Part shown: piece after piece, positions 33,665-42,624 of the stretch | How positions within the stretch are numbered: position 1 is the stretch's first letter | Layout: every line of letters starts with the position of its first letter | Assembly (NCBI RefSeq): GCF_000970685.1 | Contig: NZ_LAJB01000005.1 | Coordinates: forward strand, 1-64,000 | Direction: 5' to 3' | Source: Domibacillus indicus | GTDB lineage: Bacteria > Bacillota > Bacilli > Bacillales > Domibacillaceae | Length of the DNA stretch: 64,000 nt | Position numbers and translations under genes: made by a program | Notes under the pieces: model-generated | What the model saw: the letters and a program-made list of their open reading frames with translations, nothing else | The model's database searches: none | Told to the model about the DNA's origin: nothing

Positions 33665-36412
33665 TCAAGCAAATCGTTTGGTATGTTCCCGGATAAAATC
33701 GACAATTCGTTGAGAAAATCTTCTCTTTTTTAGAAGACCGCCTTTTATCGAATCGCTGATTTCAGATTGTTTAATGATATTGCTGTATTCATATTCTTGA
33801 ATGAACGTCTTTAAGAAGTTGGTTTCAAGTGTTACTTCTTCGGCAAATGATTTGATTTCCTTTTCACGTTCTTCTTCTTCATATGCCTGGTACTTCTCCT
33901 CTACAGAATCCTCATTTGTTAGAGTAGGTACGACACGCTGAAGGAATCCTTTGATTAAATCTACTTTTAAGCGCAATTCCTCATTATCCGCACGCTCTAA
34001 TTCTTCTTTGATGAACTTGGTTTTTCTCTTTACCTCTTCGGCATTTGTAAAATCAATGTCTTTAATGAGGTTCATGATATAACTGACATTAATGCGGTCG
34101 GTATGCATGAGTTCTAGTGCAAAATCGATATCTTGCAGAATAGATACTTTATCTACTTGTTTTTTTGTTTTTTCATATAACATGAGGTATTTACTTTTGT
34201 AATCCTCATACTCTTGCTGGGCAATATTCAGTTCCTCAGGATCAAACGTGAATTCAGTGAACGTTTGTAGCTTCACCAGCACTTTTGTTAACTCACGGAA
34301 GCGTTCAACGTATGCTTTTTGATCTTCTTCCCTCTGCAACTCATCTACTGCTGACGGGGTAGCTGCCATGTCGCGCAATTTCTTCAGATTAGCCAAAAAC
34401 TCACTCAGGTACTCCTGGTAGCTCCTCATTAGAACATCATCTGTCGAATTAGTTTGAGAGAATAACCGGATCGCTTCATCCGTTTGCTTTTTTAACTGGC
34501 GATAGCAGACGACATTGCCATATGGTTTTGTTGCTTTTTCTACCCGGTTTGTACGACTATATGCTTGAATCAAATCATGGTACTTTAAGTTTTTATCGAC
34601 ATATAAGGTGTTTAGCGTTTTACTATCAAACCCCGTTAAAAACATGTTCACAACCAATAAAATATCAATTTGAGCTGACTTCACCCGTTTTGACACATCT
34701 GAAAAGTAACTTGGGAACGTATCGGTTGTATAATTGGTTTCAAATAAATGGTTATAGTCTTTCATCAAGCGTTCCAGACTATCTCTCGAATGCTCATCTC
34801 GCCCTTCACTTTCTTCATTCGCTCCGTACGTGAAAATGCCGGCAATTTTAAATGAATGATCATACGTTTTTAATAGATCATAATATTTGATCAGCATGGG
34901 GATGCTTTGGACTGTAAAGATGGCTGTATACCCTTTGCTGCGTGCTTTGCGTTCATGGTTATTCAAGATATTCTCCGCGACTAGCTTCATTCGATCTTCA
35001 TGGAACCATACTTCGTCAGTATTAATAGCTTCCACTCGTGTCTGATCTTCTTCATCTACATTTTCTTTAAAGGTTCGGTGGTACTCTACTGAAAAACCAA
35101 GAACGTTCCCATCATGGATGGCGTCTTTAATTAAGTAGGTATGTAAACACTTTTCAAAAAGGTCTGCCGTCACACGCCCATCCTGGCTTTTGTTTTCTTC
35201 AAAGCGGGGAGTTCCTGTAAATCCAAAGTACTGAGCATTTTTAAAATGACGGGAAATCGCCTTGTGCATGTCTCCAAACTGGCTTCGATGGCATTCATCA
35301 ATGATGAAAATTACACGCTCATCTTGATAGGACTCCATAATGGCACCATACCGCGGATTTTTTACGGCATTCGCCATTTTCTGAATGGTGGTCAGGATAA
35401 GAGGCTTCGTCATATCCTGGATTTGCTCGACCAGTTTATTCGTATTATCTGTTGTATCAACCGATCCTTTTTCAAACTTATCAAATTCTGCAATGGTCTG
35501 GCTGTCTAAATCCTTTCGGTCCACTAGAAAGAATACTTTCTTAATGTGTGGCTCATTAGACAGGATTTGGCTCGCTTTGAAAGAGGTTAATGTTTTCCCA
35601 GATCCAGTAGTATGCCAAATGTATCCGTTATTTTTCGTTTCTAAAGCTCGTTTCACAAGAGCTTCCACAGCATATACTTGATAAGGCCGCATGACCATTA
35701 AGGATTTATCGCTTTCATTCATGACCATATAACGTGAAATCATTTTGGCCAGGTGACATTTTTCTAAAAATGAATCCGTAAAGTCATTTAAGTTGGTAAT
35801 CCGCTTATTCTTTTCGTCCGACCAAAAGAATGTGTATCCGAAAAGAATATTGCCATCACTGTTTGCGAAATACTTGGTGTCTACGCCATTGCTGGCCACA
35901 AAAATCTGTAAATAGCGATACAGGCCTTTGTAAGAGTGTTTTCGATACCGCTGAATTTGGTTAAATGCTTCCTTAAAATCAAGCCCACGCCGCTTTAGTT
36001 CAATTTGAACAACAGGCAAGCCATTAATGAGGATCGTAACATCATACCGATTCAAGTAGGTTCCTTCTACTGTTGTTTGTGTTGTGACTTGAAATAGATT
36101 TTGACACCATTCCCGCGTATTAAATAGTTCTAAATAAACCTCTGAATCATCATCCCTCTGCAAGATGACTTTATCGCGTAAAATCTTAGCCGATTCAAAA
36201 ATACTCTTTTTATCAATGCGCGTCATTAAGCGAGTGAATTCCGAGTCGGATAAAGGATTGCCGCCGAGTTTCTTTTCGTTGAATTTATTCAGCTGCTGCC
36301 TAAAGTTTTCTACAAGTGCGTCATAATCAGGCAATACGACAGGCTCATATCCTTTATTAATCAATTGTTCATACATATTTTTCTCAAGCTGAGCCTCGCG
36401 TTGATAAGACAT
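33665..36412 (-). CDS. hsdR: Type I restriction endonuclease subunit HsdR
   Basis: A 915-residue motor/nuclease subunit, close to the EcoR124-like (type IC) family. The N-terminal nuclease site is D-V-T-I-L-I-N-G-x-P-V-V-Q-I-E-L-K (PD-ExK pattern, about residues 125-142). Helicase motifs are HTTGSGKTLTS (Walker A), FIIDECHRSQFG (DEAD box), GFTGTPR (motif III) and a motif VI region in AYSRTNRVEK. The C-terminal helical region is charged. It translocates DNA and cleaves unmethylated sites. RBS TGGAGG precedes the ATG. It has its own terminator, so it is transcribed separately from the modification genes. Confidence 0.95.
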   Translation of the reverse strand: MSYQREAQLEKNMYEQLINKGYEPVVLPDYDALVENFRQQLNKFNEKKLGGNPLSDSEFTRLMTRIDKKSIFESAKILRDKVILQRDDDSEVYLELFNTREWCQNLFQVTTQTTVEGTYLNRYDVTILINGLPVVQIELKRRGLDFKEAFNQIQRYRKHSYKGLYRYLQIFVASNGVDTKYFANSDGNILFGYTFFWSDEKNKRITNLNDFTDSFLEKCHLAKMISRYMVMNESDKSLMVMRPYQVYAVEALVKRALETKNNGYIWHTTGSGKTLTSFKASQILSNEPHIKKVFFLVDRKDLDSQTIAEFDKFEKGSVDTTDNTNKLVEQIQDMTKPLILTTIQKMANAVKNPRYGAIMESYQDERVIFIIDECHRSQFGDMHKAISRHFKNAQYFGFTGTPRFEENKSQDGRVTADLFEKCLHTYLIKDAIHDGNVLGFSVEYHRTFKENVDEEDQTRVEAINTDEVWFHEDRMKLVAENILNNHERKARSKGYTAIFTVQSIPMLIKYYDLLKTYDHSFKIAGIFTYGANEESEGRDEHSRDSLERLMKDYNHLFETNYTTDTFPSYFSDVSKRVKSAQIDILLVVNMFLTGFDSKTLNTLYVDKNLKYHDLIQAYSRTNRVEKATKPYGNVVCYRQLKKQTDEAIRLFSQTNSTDDVLMRSYQEYLSEFLANLKKLRDMAATPSAVDELQREEDQKAYVERFRELTKVLVKLQTFTEFTFDPEELNIAQQEYEDYKSKYLMLYEKTKKQVDKVSILQDIDFALELMHTDRINVSYIMNLIKDIDFTNAEEVKRKTKFIKEELERADNEELRLKVDLIKGFLQRVVPTLTNEDSVEEKYQAYEEEEREKEIKSFAEEVTLETNFLKTFIQEYEYSNIIKQSEISDSIKGGLLKKRRFSQRIVDFIREHTKRFA

Positions 36413-36849
36413 GATAATTCCTCCAGCCGTTCTAACAATATTGTTACTATTTTACCATATTTATAAATTTTATGTAGTTGCAACTTCTGGGATAAAGTCG
36501 TGCCCTTGTTAAAGGAGTCGCCTAAGATAAAAGCAAATGAGTTAATGAACATAGAATAGCGAACAGAGTTTTATAACAAAAAAGATAATGAAAAAACGTC
36601 CTTTTGAGAACCGGTCAACCGTGTTCGGAAAAGGACGAGTTTTTGTACATAATCGATCGTTTTTTTAAAATAAGAAATGTAATAGACGTAACCTTTATTT
36701 AATTATAATATTTAGAATAATTTCAATTTAATTAGTATATTCAATCTCTATTGGAATGAACATTTAATCTGTTGTGCCTATCATTTTTTTCCATTAATTA
36801 CAAAAGTGATTAAATTCCTGATATACTGGTTTATACGAGGAGGGATCTT
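36413..36849. other. Intergenic region with hairpin and repeated relic
   Basis: No convincing ORF. Positions 36541-36566 match 42053-42078 at 23 of 26 bases, the right arm of a MITE-like inverted repeat. CGTCCTTTT (36597-36605) and AAAAGGACG (36629-36637) form a stem with a 23-base loop followed by AGTTTTTG. A TATACT -10-like box at about 36821 precedes the small membrane protein. Confidence 0.5.
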
Positions 36850-37068
36850 ATGAAGTTATATTGGCCTTTTGGTTTATCATTATTTGTGATTTGGATCATC
36901 ATCTCTCATTTTTATCCTGAGCCAAGTTGGTGGTCTATTTTTACATCGAATCGCTCAACCCATACTCCTCTCATGGAGCAAATTTCTTTGAACAAAGTAG
37001 CCTTTGTATTACTTATTTTTTTAGGATTGGCCTATTTGTCAAATCGCATAACAACAAAAAGCAATTAA
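36850..37068 (+). CDS. Small two-span membrane protein
   Basis: A 72-residue protein with hydrophobic segments at about residues 5-21 (WPFGLSLFVIWIIISHF) and 48-64 (VAFVLLIFLGLAYLSNR). A GGAGGG ribosome binding site stands 5 bases before the ATG. No family was recognised. It stands alone between the hsd locus and the chemoreceptor pair. An imperfect GTAAGC/GCTTAC hairpin follows at 37078-37107. Confidence 0.65.
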   Translation: MKLYWPFGLSLFVIWIIISHFYPEPSWWSIFTSNRSTHTPLMEQISLNKVAFVLLIFLGLAYLSNRITTKSN

Positions 37069-37358
37069 AAAAGTCAGTAAGCTGCGATTAATGCTGCTTA
37101 CCTTTATGGACGAACCCGTAAAGGACTACGTATATTGATTTAGTTGAAAATGTTCACATATCCCGCCTGTTTGCTTCGCTTCATCAGGGTTAGAACAAGG
37201 AAGCCGCTTGCGCTGACCTCCCAGTAAATAATAATTAGAATTGTTTACCACTAAATAAGAGCTCTCTTGTCAAAGTTAAGAATGACCTACAAGTAGCATA
37301 GAACAACCACCATTTCCTTAAGGATAAAAATAGTTATTTCAAAAACAATCATTTAAAA

Positions 37359-38588
37359 TTAATTGATTAAATAATCCCAGGATTCTGAAACATTTTTTAA
37401 TCCTTCTTTAACCGATATCTCTTTTGATAGAATTTGGGAAAGGTTAGTTGTGAAGTCACCAAACAGAAGTGAACCTTCGGGAATAATGGGACGAGATGTT
37501 GCTACTTCTAACTGCGACTTAAAGCCTTGAAAAACTTCATTGTTAAGCAAGTCTTCATCCTCATAAGCGCTTTGTCTTGTTGGCAAATTACCCAAGTTTT
37601 CTGCAAAATACACCTGGTTTTCTTTGCTGTTTAGAAAATCAATAAACTGGTAAGCTTCATCCGGTGCTTCTGTATATTTTGAAATAACTAAGTTGTGGCC
37701 TCCAACTGGAGAACCTTGTCCGCCCGGGCCTGAAGGGACAGGGGCAACACCCAGATTGCCCGAGTCTTTAAATTCCTCGCTGCTTAAAATGTCCGAAGTG
37801 GCCCAGGGACCATTAATGATCATAGCTACTTTGCCAGCCTTAAAATCATTCATCATCACTTCATTCCAGTTATCAAAGGTAGGATAAGGCTGTGAAACCT
37901 TCTGATTTATTAACTGCATCATAAAATTGATCCCGTTTATTGATCCCTCGTTGTCAATTTGAATTTCGTTATTGTCTGATATCATTCCGCCTCCAAAAGC
38001 CCAAACATATGGAAGAGCATAATAAGAATCGGGGGAAATAAAGATCCCATATTGATTTTTATTTGTAATCTTTTTAGCAACGGTCAGTAATTCGTTCATG
38101 CTTTTAGGCGGACTGTCGTAGCCGGCTTCTTTCAGGATCCTTTTGTTATACAATAAAGCGGGTGAGTCCGTGACCATGGGAATTCCATAAATATGCCCTT
38201 GGTACTCGTTATATCTGAAAGCAGATTGAAAGTAGTCTTTTTTATCCTCTTGAGAAACTTTATGATCTAAAGGCAATAAAACGCCTAAATCGGCAAGTTC
38301 GGTTGTCCACCCTATATCACTTCTTAAAATATCAGGAGCTTCGTTCAATAAAGTGGCTGTTTTAAATTGATTGCCCGCTTTGGCAAATTCGACTTCCTTC
38401 ACCTTTATTTTTACGGACGGGTATTTCTCTTCAAATTTTTTAACTACTTCTAAAACCGCAGCGGTTTCATTCTCTGTTGTGGTCGTCCAAAAATCCAATG
38501 TTACTTTTTGGTTTTCATCATTTGCTGATGAGCACCCCACTAGCAGCAAGGAAGTTAATGCAGTAATTAGAGACGCTTTCCAAAACAC
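37359..38588 (-). CDS. Extracellular sugar-binding lipoprotein (ABC-type, orphan)
   Basis: A 409-residue family 1 solute-binding protein. The lipoprotein signal has lipobox LVGC with Cys19. The mature part has TLDFWTTTTENETAAVLEVV, a hinge-like FDNWNEVMMNDFKAGKVAMIINGPWA and the MalE-type PSGPGGQGSPVGGHNLVISK. It probably binds a maltodextrin or other oligosaccharide. There is no permease or ATPase nearby. The start is GTG 38588 with GGAGG, and the gene lies 15 bases downstream of a chemoreceptor gene. That layout suggests it is a binding-protein partner of the receptor rather than a transport subunit. Its MdxE-type relative at 50.8-52.1 kb is a separate protein. Confidence 0.88.
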   Translation of the reverse strand: MFWKASLITALTSLLLVGCSSANDENQKVTLDFWTTTTENETAAVLEVVKKFEEKYPSVKIKVKEVEFAKAGNQFKTATLLNEAPDILRSDIGWTTELADLGVLLPLDHKVSQEDKKDYFQSAFRYNEYQGHIYGIPMVTDSPALLYNKRILKEAGYDSPPKSMNELLTVAKKITNKNQYGIFISPDSYYALPYVWAFGGGMISDNNEIQIDNEGSINGINFMMQLINQKVSQPYPTFDNWNEVMMNDFKAGKVAMIINGPWATSDILSSEEFKDSGNLGVAPVPSGPGGQGSPVGGHNLVISKYTEAPDEAYQFIDFLNSKENQVYFAENLGNLPTRQSAYEDEDLLNNEVFQGFKSQLEVATSRPIIPEGSLLFGDFTTNLSQILSKEISVKEGLKNVSESWDYLIN

Positions 38589-38603
38589 TTTGTGTCCTCC
38601 TTC

Positions 38604-40331
38604 CTAATACGTAAACTTTCCAATTAGGTTTTTTAATTCTTCTGCTTGGATGGCAAGAGCAACGGTAGAAGAAGCAACTTCTTCCATTGAGGCCATCTGC
38701 TCTTCTGTTGCTGCGGAAACATTTTCAATTCCCGAAGCATTTTCATTAGAAATGGATGAAACAGCGGTCATCTGTTCATTGGCTATTCTTGCATCCTCAC
38801 TTACTTTAACAGTGATATTGCGAATAACCTCATTTTCCTCTGTTATATCTTTAATCAATGATTCAAGCCGGTAAAAGGACTCATTCGCAATTTCAATAAG
38901 CTGTAAACCTTTTTCAACTTCCCCTTTTCCTGTTTCCATTTCTGTAACGGTATTGGCCGTTTCCTGCTGAATGGTAGCCACAAGATTTTTTATTTCATCA
39001 GCGGAGGCTCTTGACTTCTCCGCGAGTGTCCGGACTTCAGCCGCAACCACAGCAAATCCTTTTCCATGTTCACCAGCTCTTGCTGCCTCAATCGAAGCGT
39101 TCAAAGCCAGCAAGTTGGTTTGCTCTGCTATATCCGTAATAACGGAAATGATTTCACCTATTCGGATTGAATGATGATCCAATTCCTGTATCACCCGGCT
39201 CATTCTGTTTGTACTGGTTTCAATTTTTTTCACTTGATTGGTGGCATTGTTCAAATCTACTTTTCCTTTCACCGAAGTCTCATTGCTTATCTGTATGGAC
39301 TTAGTCATATCGTCAGTGCGCGTCATAATATTTGACATGCCCGCAGACACATTTTCAATAATTCCTTGATTTTTCACAATGTCTTCCACTTGCCGTCCCG
39401 TTCCTGAAGCGATTTCCTGCATAACGGAGGAAATATGCTCAGTTGCAGAACTTGTCTGCTCCGCACTGGCTTGTAACTGCGAGGCAGAAGCGGCCACCTG
39501 GCTGGAAACGGAATCCGCTCCTCCAATTAATTCTTTAAGAGACATAACCATGGTATTGAACGAAGAAGCTAGTAAACTCAATTCATCCTGGTTCTTTATC
39601 TCAATGGGATCCACTACTAAATTGCCATTGGCTATCTCTAAAGCATGGTCCTGAATGGTTTTTATTCTTCTCGTTATCCGATTGGAAAAAACGTTGGAGA
39701 TGGTCAGAGCAACTATAATGACGAAAATGGGAACTATAATGTTTATGTATTTAATCATAGACAGATAGTTAGAGATGGCCTTCTCTTTTTCACCAATTAA
39801 TTCTTCCTGACCAAAACTATAAGACAGCAGAGAGAAAGCGACTGGATCAAATGATTTTTTAGTAAAGGATTGCTGGGCTTTAACTGTGTCACCCGCATCA
39901 TACAGAACGGACAGCCTTTCTACGTTCGCCGTAAAAGCATTCCATTCATCCGTAAATTGTTTAATCTGCTTTAATTCACTTTTGTCAGTAGTTACTGTTT
40001 TCAAGGTTTTGATTTGGTTTTCTACCATTTCTGCATCAGACAAATATCTTTCTTTAAAATTGGACTGCAGGTTTTCAGGCGCTAGCAAATACTGTGCTGC
40101 ATCTCCGTTTGCACTCTTAGCAAACATATTCACATTTTCGATTATCTTCATTTTTTTGTTGGCCGAGACAATATCATCTGTCAGCTCGCTAATTCGATTG
40201 TTCATTATGATAGAAATAGCTAAAGCCGCGGCAAATAAAATAATAACCGATATAAAAGTAAGGATTAATTTTGTTTTTATGCCAAATTTAGATACCTTCC
40301 CATTTTTTTCAACACGCAGCGGCAACCCCAT
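38604..40331 (-). CDS. Methyl-accepting chemotaxis protein with 4-helix-bundle sensor
   Basis: A 575-residue chemoreceptor. The first transmembrane helix is at about residues 20-40 ([20 protein letters not shown]), then a 4HB-type extracellular sensor to about 185, and the second helix in [23 protein letters not shown] domain begins at [16 protein letters not shown]. The signalling hairpin tip is intact: [24 protein letters not shown]. No CheR-docking pentapeptide is seen at the C-terminus (LIGKFTY). Start ATG 40331 was chosen because GGAGG precedes it. It is the first gene of a two-gene operon with a sugar-binding lipoprotein, so it may mediate sugar taxis through that protein. Confidence 0.92.
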   Translation of the reverse strand: MGLPLRVEKNGKVSKFGIKTKLILTFISVIILFAAALAISIIMNNRISELTDDIVSANKKMKIIENVNMFAKSANGDAAQYLLAPENLQSNFKERYLSDAEMVENQIKTLKTVTTDKSELKQIKQFTDEWNAFTANVERLSVLYDAGDTVKAQQSFTKKSFDPVAFSLLSYSFGQEELIGEKEKAISNYLSMIKYINIIVPIFVIIVALTISNVFSNRITRRIKTIQDHALEIANGNLVVDPIEIKNQDELSLLASSFNTMVMSLKELIGGADSVSSQVAASASQLQASAEQTSSATEHISSVMQEIASGTGRQVEDIVKNQGIIENVSAGMSNIMTRTDDMTKSIQISNETSVKGKVDLNNATNQVKKIETSTNRMSRVIQELDHHSIRIGEIISVITDIAEQTNLLALNASIEAARAGEHGKGFAVVAAEVRTLAEKSRASADEIKNLVATIQQETANTVTEMETGKGEVEKGLQLIEIANESFYRLESLIKDITEENEVIRNITVKVSEDARIANEQMTAVSSISNENASGIENVSAATEEQMASMEEVASSTVALAIQAEELKNLIGKFTY

Positions 40332-40385
40332 TCTTTGTTCCTCCATTTTTAACATTAAATCCCTATTTGAAGATATAATGATTTA

Positions 40386-40653
40386 AGTATATAGTTCTGT
40401 TAATGTTATCGTCAAAAAAACAAAATAGTTTAATAATAACTGACTTTCCGCATGTAAACTTCTTACGATAAGCATAGTATTTTCATTTTGAGGGTATGAT
40501 TTTAACTTCGCTTGATGGGTATGTGACGCTACCTCATATTCAATTTTTTCAGGTTCTTCAACGGTCAGTCTGACTTCTGCAATTAGTTCATATGAATCTG
40601 CAAGCTCTTCTAGAGTTGGATAAATTAACTTTACTTTGCTAACGTTAAAGTTC
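40386..40653. other. Relic DNA with an open minus frame
   Basis: On the minus strand about 70 codons stay open (including YPTLEELADSYELIAEVRLT and VEEPEKIEYEVASHTHQ), but there is no start with a ribosome binding site and no recognised family. The IS4-like end at 40510-40533 lies inside. It is probably decayed mobile DNA. Confidence 0.4.
40510..40533 (-). repeat. IS4/IS231-like terminal sequence relic (copy 1)
   Basis: On the minus strand it reads GGTAGCGTCACAT then ACCCATCAAGC. It differs at one base from 41532-41555 in the same orientation. The CATGCCCATCAA-type core resembles IS231-group ends of the IS4 family as I recall them. Confidence 0.5.
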
Positions 40654-41457
40654 CTACACCCTGTTTTTTTCCATCCATACAGTTGCCCAGTCTACCAGCG
40701 ACCGTTGCGCAAGAAATCGGACTTCGGCGTTTCCGATTTTATGAATCTTGATATTCATTTCTTTATCATATTCGTCCCCCAAGCGGACAAAATCTCCATC
40801 GTCCACAGCCTGGGTTTCGTAAGTCACCCACATGCGCGTTCCTTTCTTCATAATTGCACTACTTTCATGGACAACCTTCTTGCCAGGAAATTTGGCTATG
40901 GTTTCAGCCAGGTGCAGCGACGTATTCTTATCATAGCCGACGCCTATTAAGAGTACATAACCATTCAGATGATACAATTTATCCAACGGGGAGCCCTTTC
41001 CGAAGATGTTGCATAAATCATGGTTTTGCGTTAGATATTCCGCATGCTTGCCTACTGCGGTAATTGATCGTACTGGGTGATCCGACCTTTTTGACCCTGG
41101 CCACGTGCGGAACATTTCAGCCACGACACCCATACCAATCGCAGGGGTTATTTCTTTATCGTAGGCTGGCCAGTGTTCTCGAATTATCGGCCACCATGCC
41201 GTAGGCTCTTCCCAGTGGACTCCCGTTGAAGGATCAAGATTCTTCCACGTCTGGGACGGCATCATCAAGGTCCCTTCTGCACCGACAATTTCAAGAAGGG
41301 ACCGGATTAAGATTTCGGGTCCGCCTACAACAAAACCCAACTTGCTTAAAGAAGTATGTACGAATATGTGTTGACCTTCTCTTAATCCGCAGTTTTTAAA
41401 TGCATGGATTAGATCTTCTTTGGTTAAGATGGCTCTTGTTTCTTTTTGTTCAGTCAT
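40654..41457 (-). CDS. AAC(3)-family aminoglycoside N-acetyltransferase
   Basis: A 267-residue acetyl-CoA-dependent acetyltransferase of the antibiotic_NAT (AAC(3)/YokD) family, full length. Family blocks are the FVHTSLSKLGFVVGGPEILIRSLLEIVG start (about residues 32-60), GTLMMPSQTW, GMGVVAEMFRTWPGSKRSDHPVRSITAVG (the conserved SxHP) and GSPLDKLYHLNGYVLLIGVGYDKNTSLHLAE. Members acetylate the 3-amino group of aminoglycosides, but YokD-like chromosomal members may have other substrates, so resistance is not implied. RBS GGAGG precedes the ATG. It lies between two IS4-like ends and next to a topB fragment, so it may have been brought in with mobile DNA. Confidence 0.88.
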   Translation of the reverse strand: MTEQKETRAILTKEDLIHAFKNCGLREGQHIFVHTSLSKLGFVVGGPEILIRSLLEIVGAEGTLMMPSQTWKNLDPSTGVHWEEPTAWWPIIREHWPAYDKEITPAIGMGVVAEMFRTWPGSKRSDHPVRSITAVGKHAEYLTQNHDLCNIFGKGSPLDKLYHLNGYVLLIGVGYDKNTSLHLAETIAKFPGKKVVHESSAIMKKGTRMWVTYETQAVDDGDFVRLGDEYDKEMNIKIHKIGNAEVRFLAQRSLVDWATVWMEKNRV

Positions 41458-41531
41458 GTTGTACCTCCGTCTTTAATTAAATTTAGCTACAAGTATCTTC
41501 TTATTGTTTTTGGGGGTAATTTGCTTTTTTA

Positions 41532-41555
41532 GCTTGATGGGCATGTGACGCTACC
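41532..41555 (-). repeat. IS4/IS231-like terminal sequence relic (copy 2)
   Basis: Minus strand GGTAGCGTCACAT then GCCCATCAAGC, followed by TAAAAAAGCAAATTACCCCC, as expected for the start of an IS end. It lies directly after the topB fragment and 75 bases upstream of the acetyltransferase start. Confidence 0.5.
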
Positions 41556-41556
41556 C

Positions 41557-41713
41557 CTTATTGCTAAGGCAAAGCCGATTTTCTTATCTTCAATTTTAAA
41601 CTTAGCTTCAAACGGTTTCTTGGATTTAGATTTAAAGCCTTTTATTACGGATGTTATCCCTTTTTCTAGTAAGTCTTTAATATTTTTCTCTGTTAACTTC
41701 TTGGAAGCAATGT
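41557..41713 (-). pseudogene. DNA topoisomerase III (topB) C-terminal fragment
   Basis: A minus-strand frame of about 48 codons translates with KNIKDLLEKGITSVIKGFKS and KPFEAKFKIEDKKIGFAL. This is the repeated C-terminal (N-I-x-K-D-L-L-E-K-G-x-T-x-x-I-K-G-F-K-S) module of TopB. The remainder of the enzyme is absent. The frame runs into the IS4-like end, so the fragment was probably truncated by an insertion followed by decay. Confidence 0.6.
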
Positions 41714-42002
41714 TTTTTTACAGAAAACCTACAGCTTTTCAAATCATGTTGACTAAATTACATAACAAAAAGGAGAGCGCAGAAAGTAGTCAGTCAACGA
41801 AAGTGACACTTAAAGCAGCTCTCCTACGAGATAATAAAACTCTTTATACATTGGGTAGGCATCACAAGAAGAAACTTTATACCTCGTCATTCATGCAAAT
41901 TTTTTATATTAATTTGAGGTTCTTTATTACTCACCTCCTCTTTTTGCTTCGCTTAAAGTATCTGGAAGAGTTAAGTCTTTTGTTTTTATCTGATTTAAGG
42001 GA

Positions 42003-42081
42003 CATCTATTGTTCATCCTAAACTTTATATAACAAAAGATAAGAATGAGTAGGTTATTGAACATAGAATAATGAACAGATG
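42003..42081. repeat. MITE-like inverted repeat relic
   Basis: About 80 bases bounded by imperfect inverted arms (CATCTATTGTTCAT and ATGAACAGATG) with an internal GAACATAGAATA motif. The right portion recurs at 36541-36566. It encodes nothing. Confidence 0.45.
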
Positions 42082-42212
42082 TAACCGCGCGACAGAAAGG
42101 AAAAGTTTACAATGAGTTTTGGAACATATGTTACTTAAATACTCAAAGGAATGTATCTATTCCTAATGTGCACTAAGACACTCTTTTTAAAAGAAGTGCC
42201 TACAATTTGTAT

Positions 42213-42476
42213 TTATTCATCAAATTCATTGATAAGAATACCACTGAGTACAGTAACGGCTTTTTCTTCATCAATACCATCTGCGATTAAGGTAACACTA
42301 TCCCCTCGGCAAATCATTAAGACCATAATTCCTATAATACTTTTTGCAGCCATCTTTTTTTCATTTTTCATTAGAAAAATATTACTGCTGAATGAAGAAG
42401 CTTTTTGGACAAATTGAACTGCCATTCTTGATTCAAGTCCTGGTATTAACCCAACGATGAGTTGTTTTTGTATCAT
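42213..42476 (-). CDS. HPr/Crh-like protein with Glu at position 15
   Basis: An 87-residue HPr-fold protein, full length. The regulatory Ser46 is present in AAKSIIGIM, the site phosphorylated by HPr kinase and used by CcpA. The catalytic position is not His: the normal GLHARPA loop reads GLESRMA, so residue 15 is Glu. Bacillus Crh has Gln15 and cannot act in PTS phosphotransfer; this protein should share that limit and may act as a regulatory co-repressor. Glu could mimic the His15-phosphorylated state. RBS GAGAGG precedes the ATG. A terminator separates it from the oxidoreductase gene. Confidence 0.88.
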   Translation of the reverse strand: MIQKQLIVGLIPGLESRMAVQFVQKASSFSSNIFLMKNEKKMAAKSIIGIMVLMICRGDSVTLIADGIDEEKAVTVLSGILINEFDE

Positions 42477-42576
42477 AGTTTTCCTCTCTTGTTTAAACTG
42501 AAGACGGTTTCTGTATAGGGTTTACTTTTTAACGAAATAGTTTTTTAATCACTATTATGTCTCTTACTGTGAAAAT

Positions 42577-42614
42577 AAAGTGAAGATATGCTCTTACAGC
42601 TGTATCTTCACTTT
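42577..42614 (-). terminator. Terminator after the distal oxidoreductase gene
   Basis: 12-bp stem AAAGTGAAGATA / TATCTTCACTTT with a 14-base loop, 10 bases past the oxidoreductase stop; on the minus strand ATTTTCAC follows. It suggests the HPr-like gene has its own promoter. Confidence 0.75.
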
Positions 42615-42624
42615 TACGTTTTAC

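Noticed and set aside
41545-42021. 158-codon plus-strand ORF
   Set aside because: Its first third is antisense to the topB fragment, and the rest is low-complexity Leu/Ile/Phe without a start signal.
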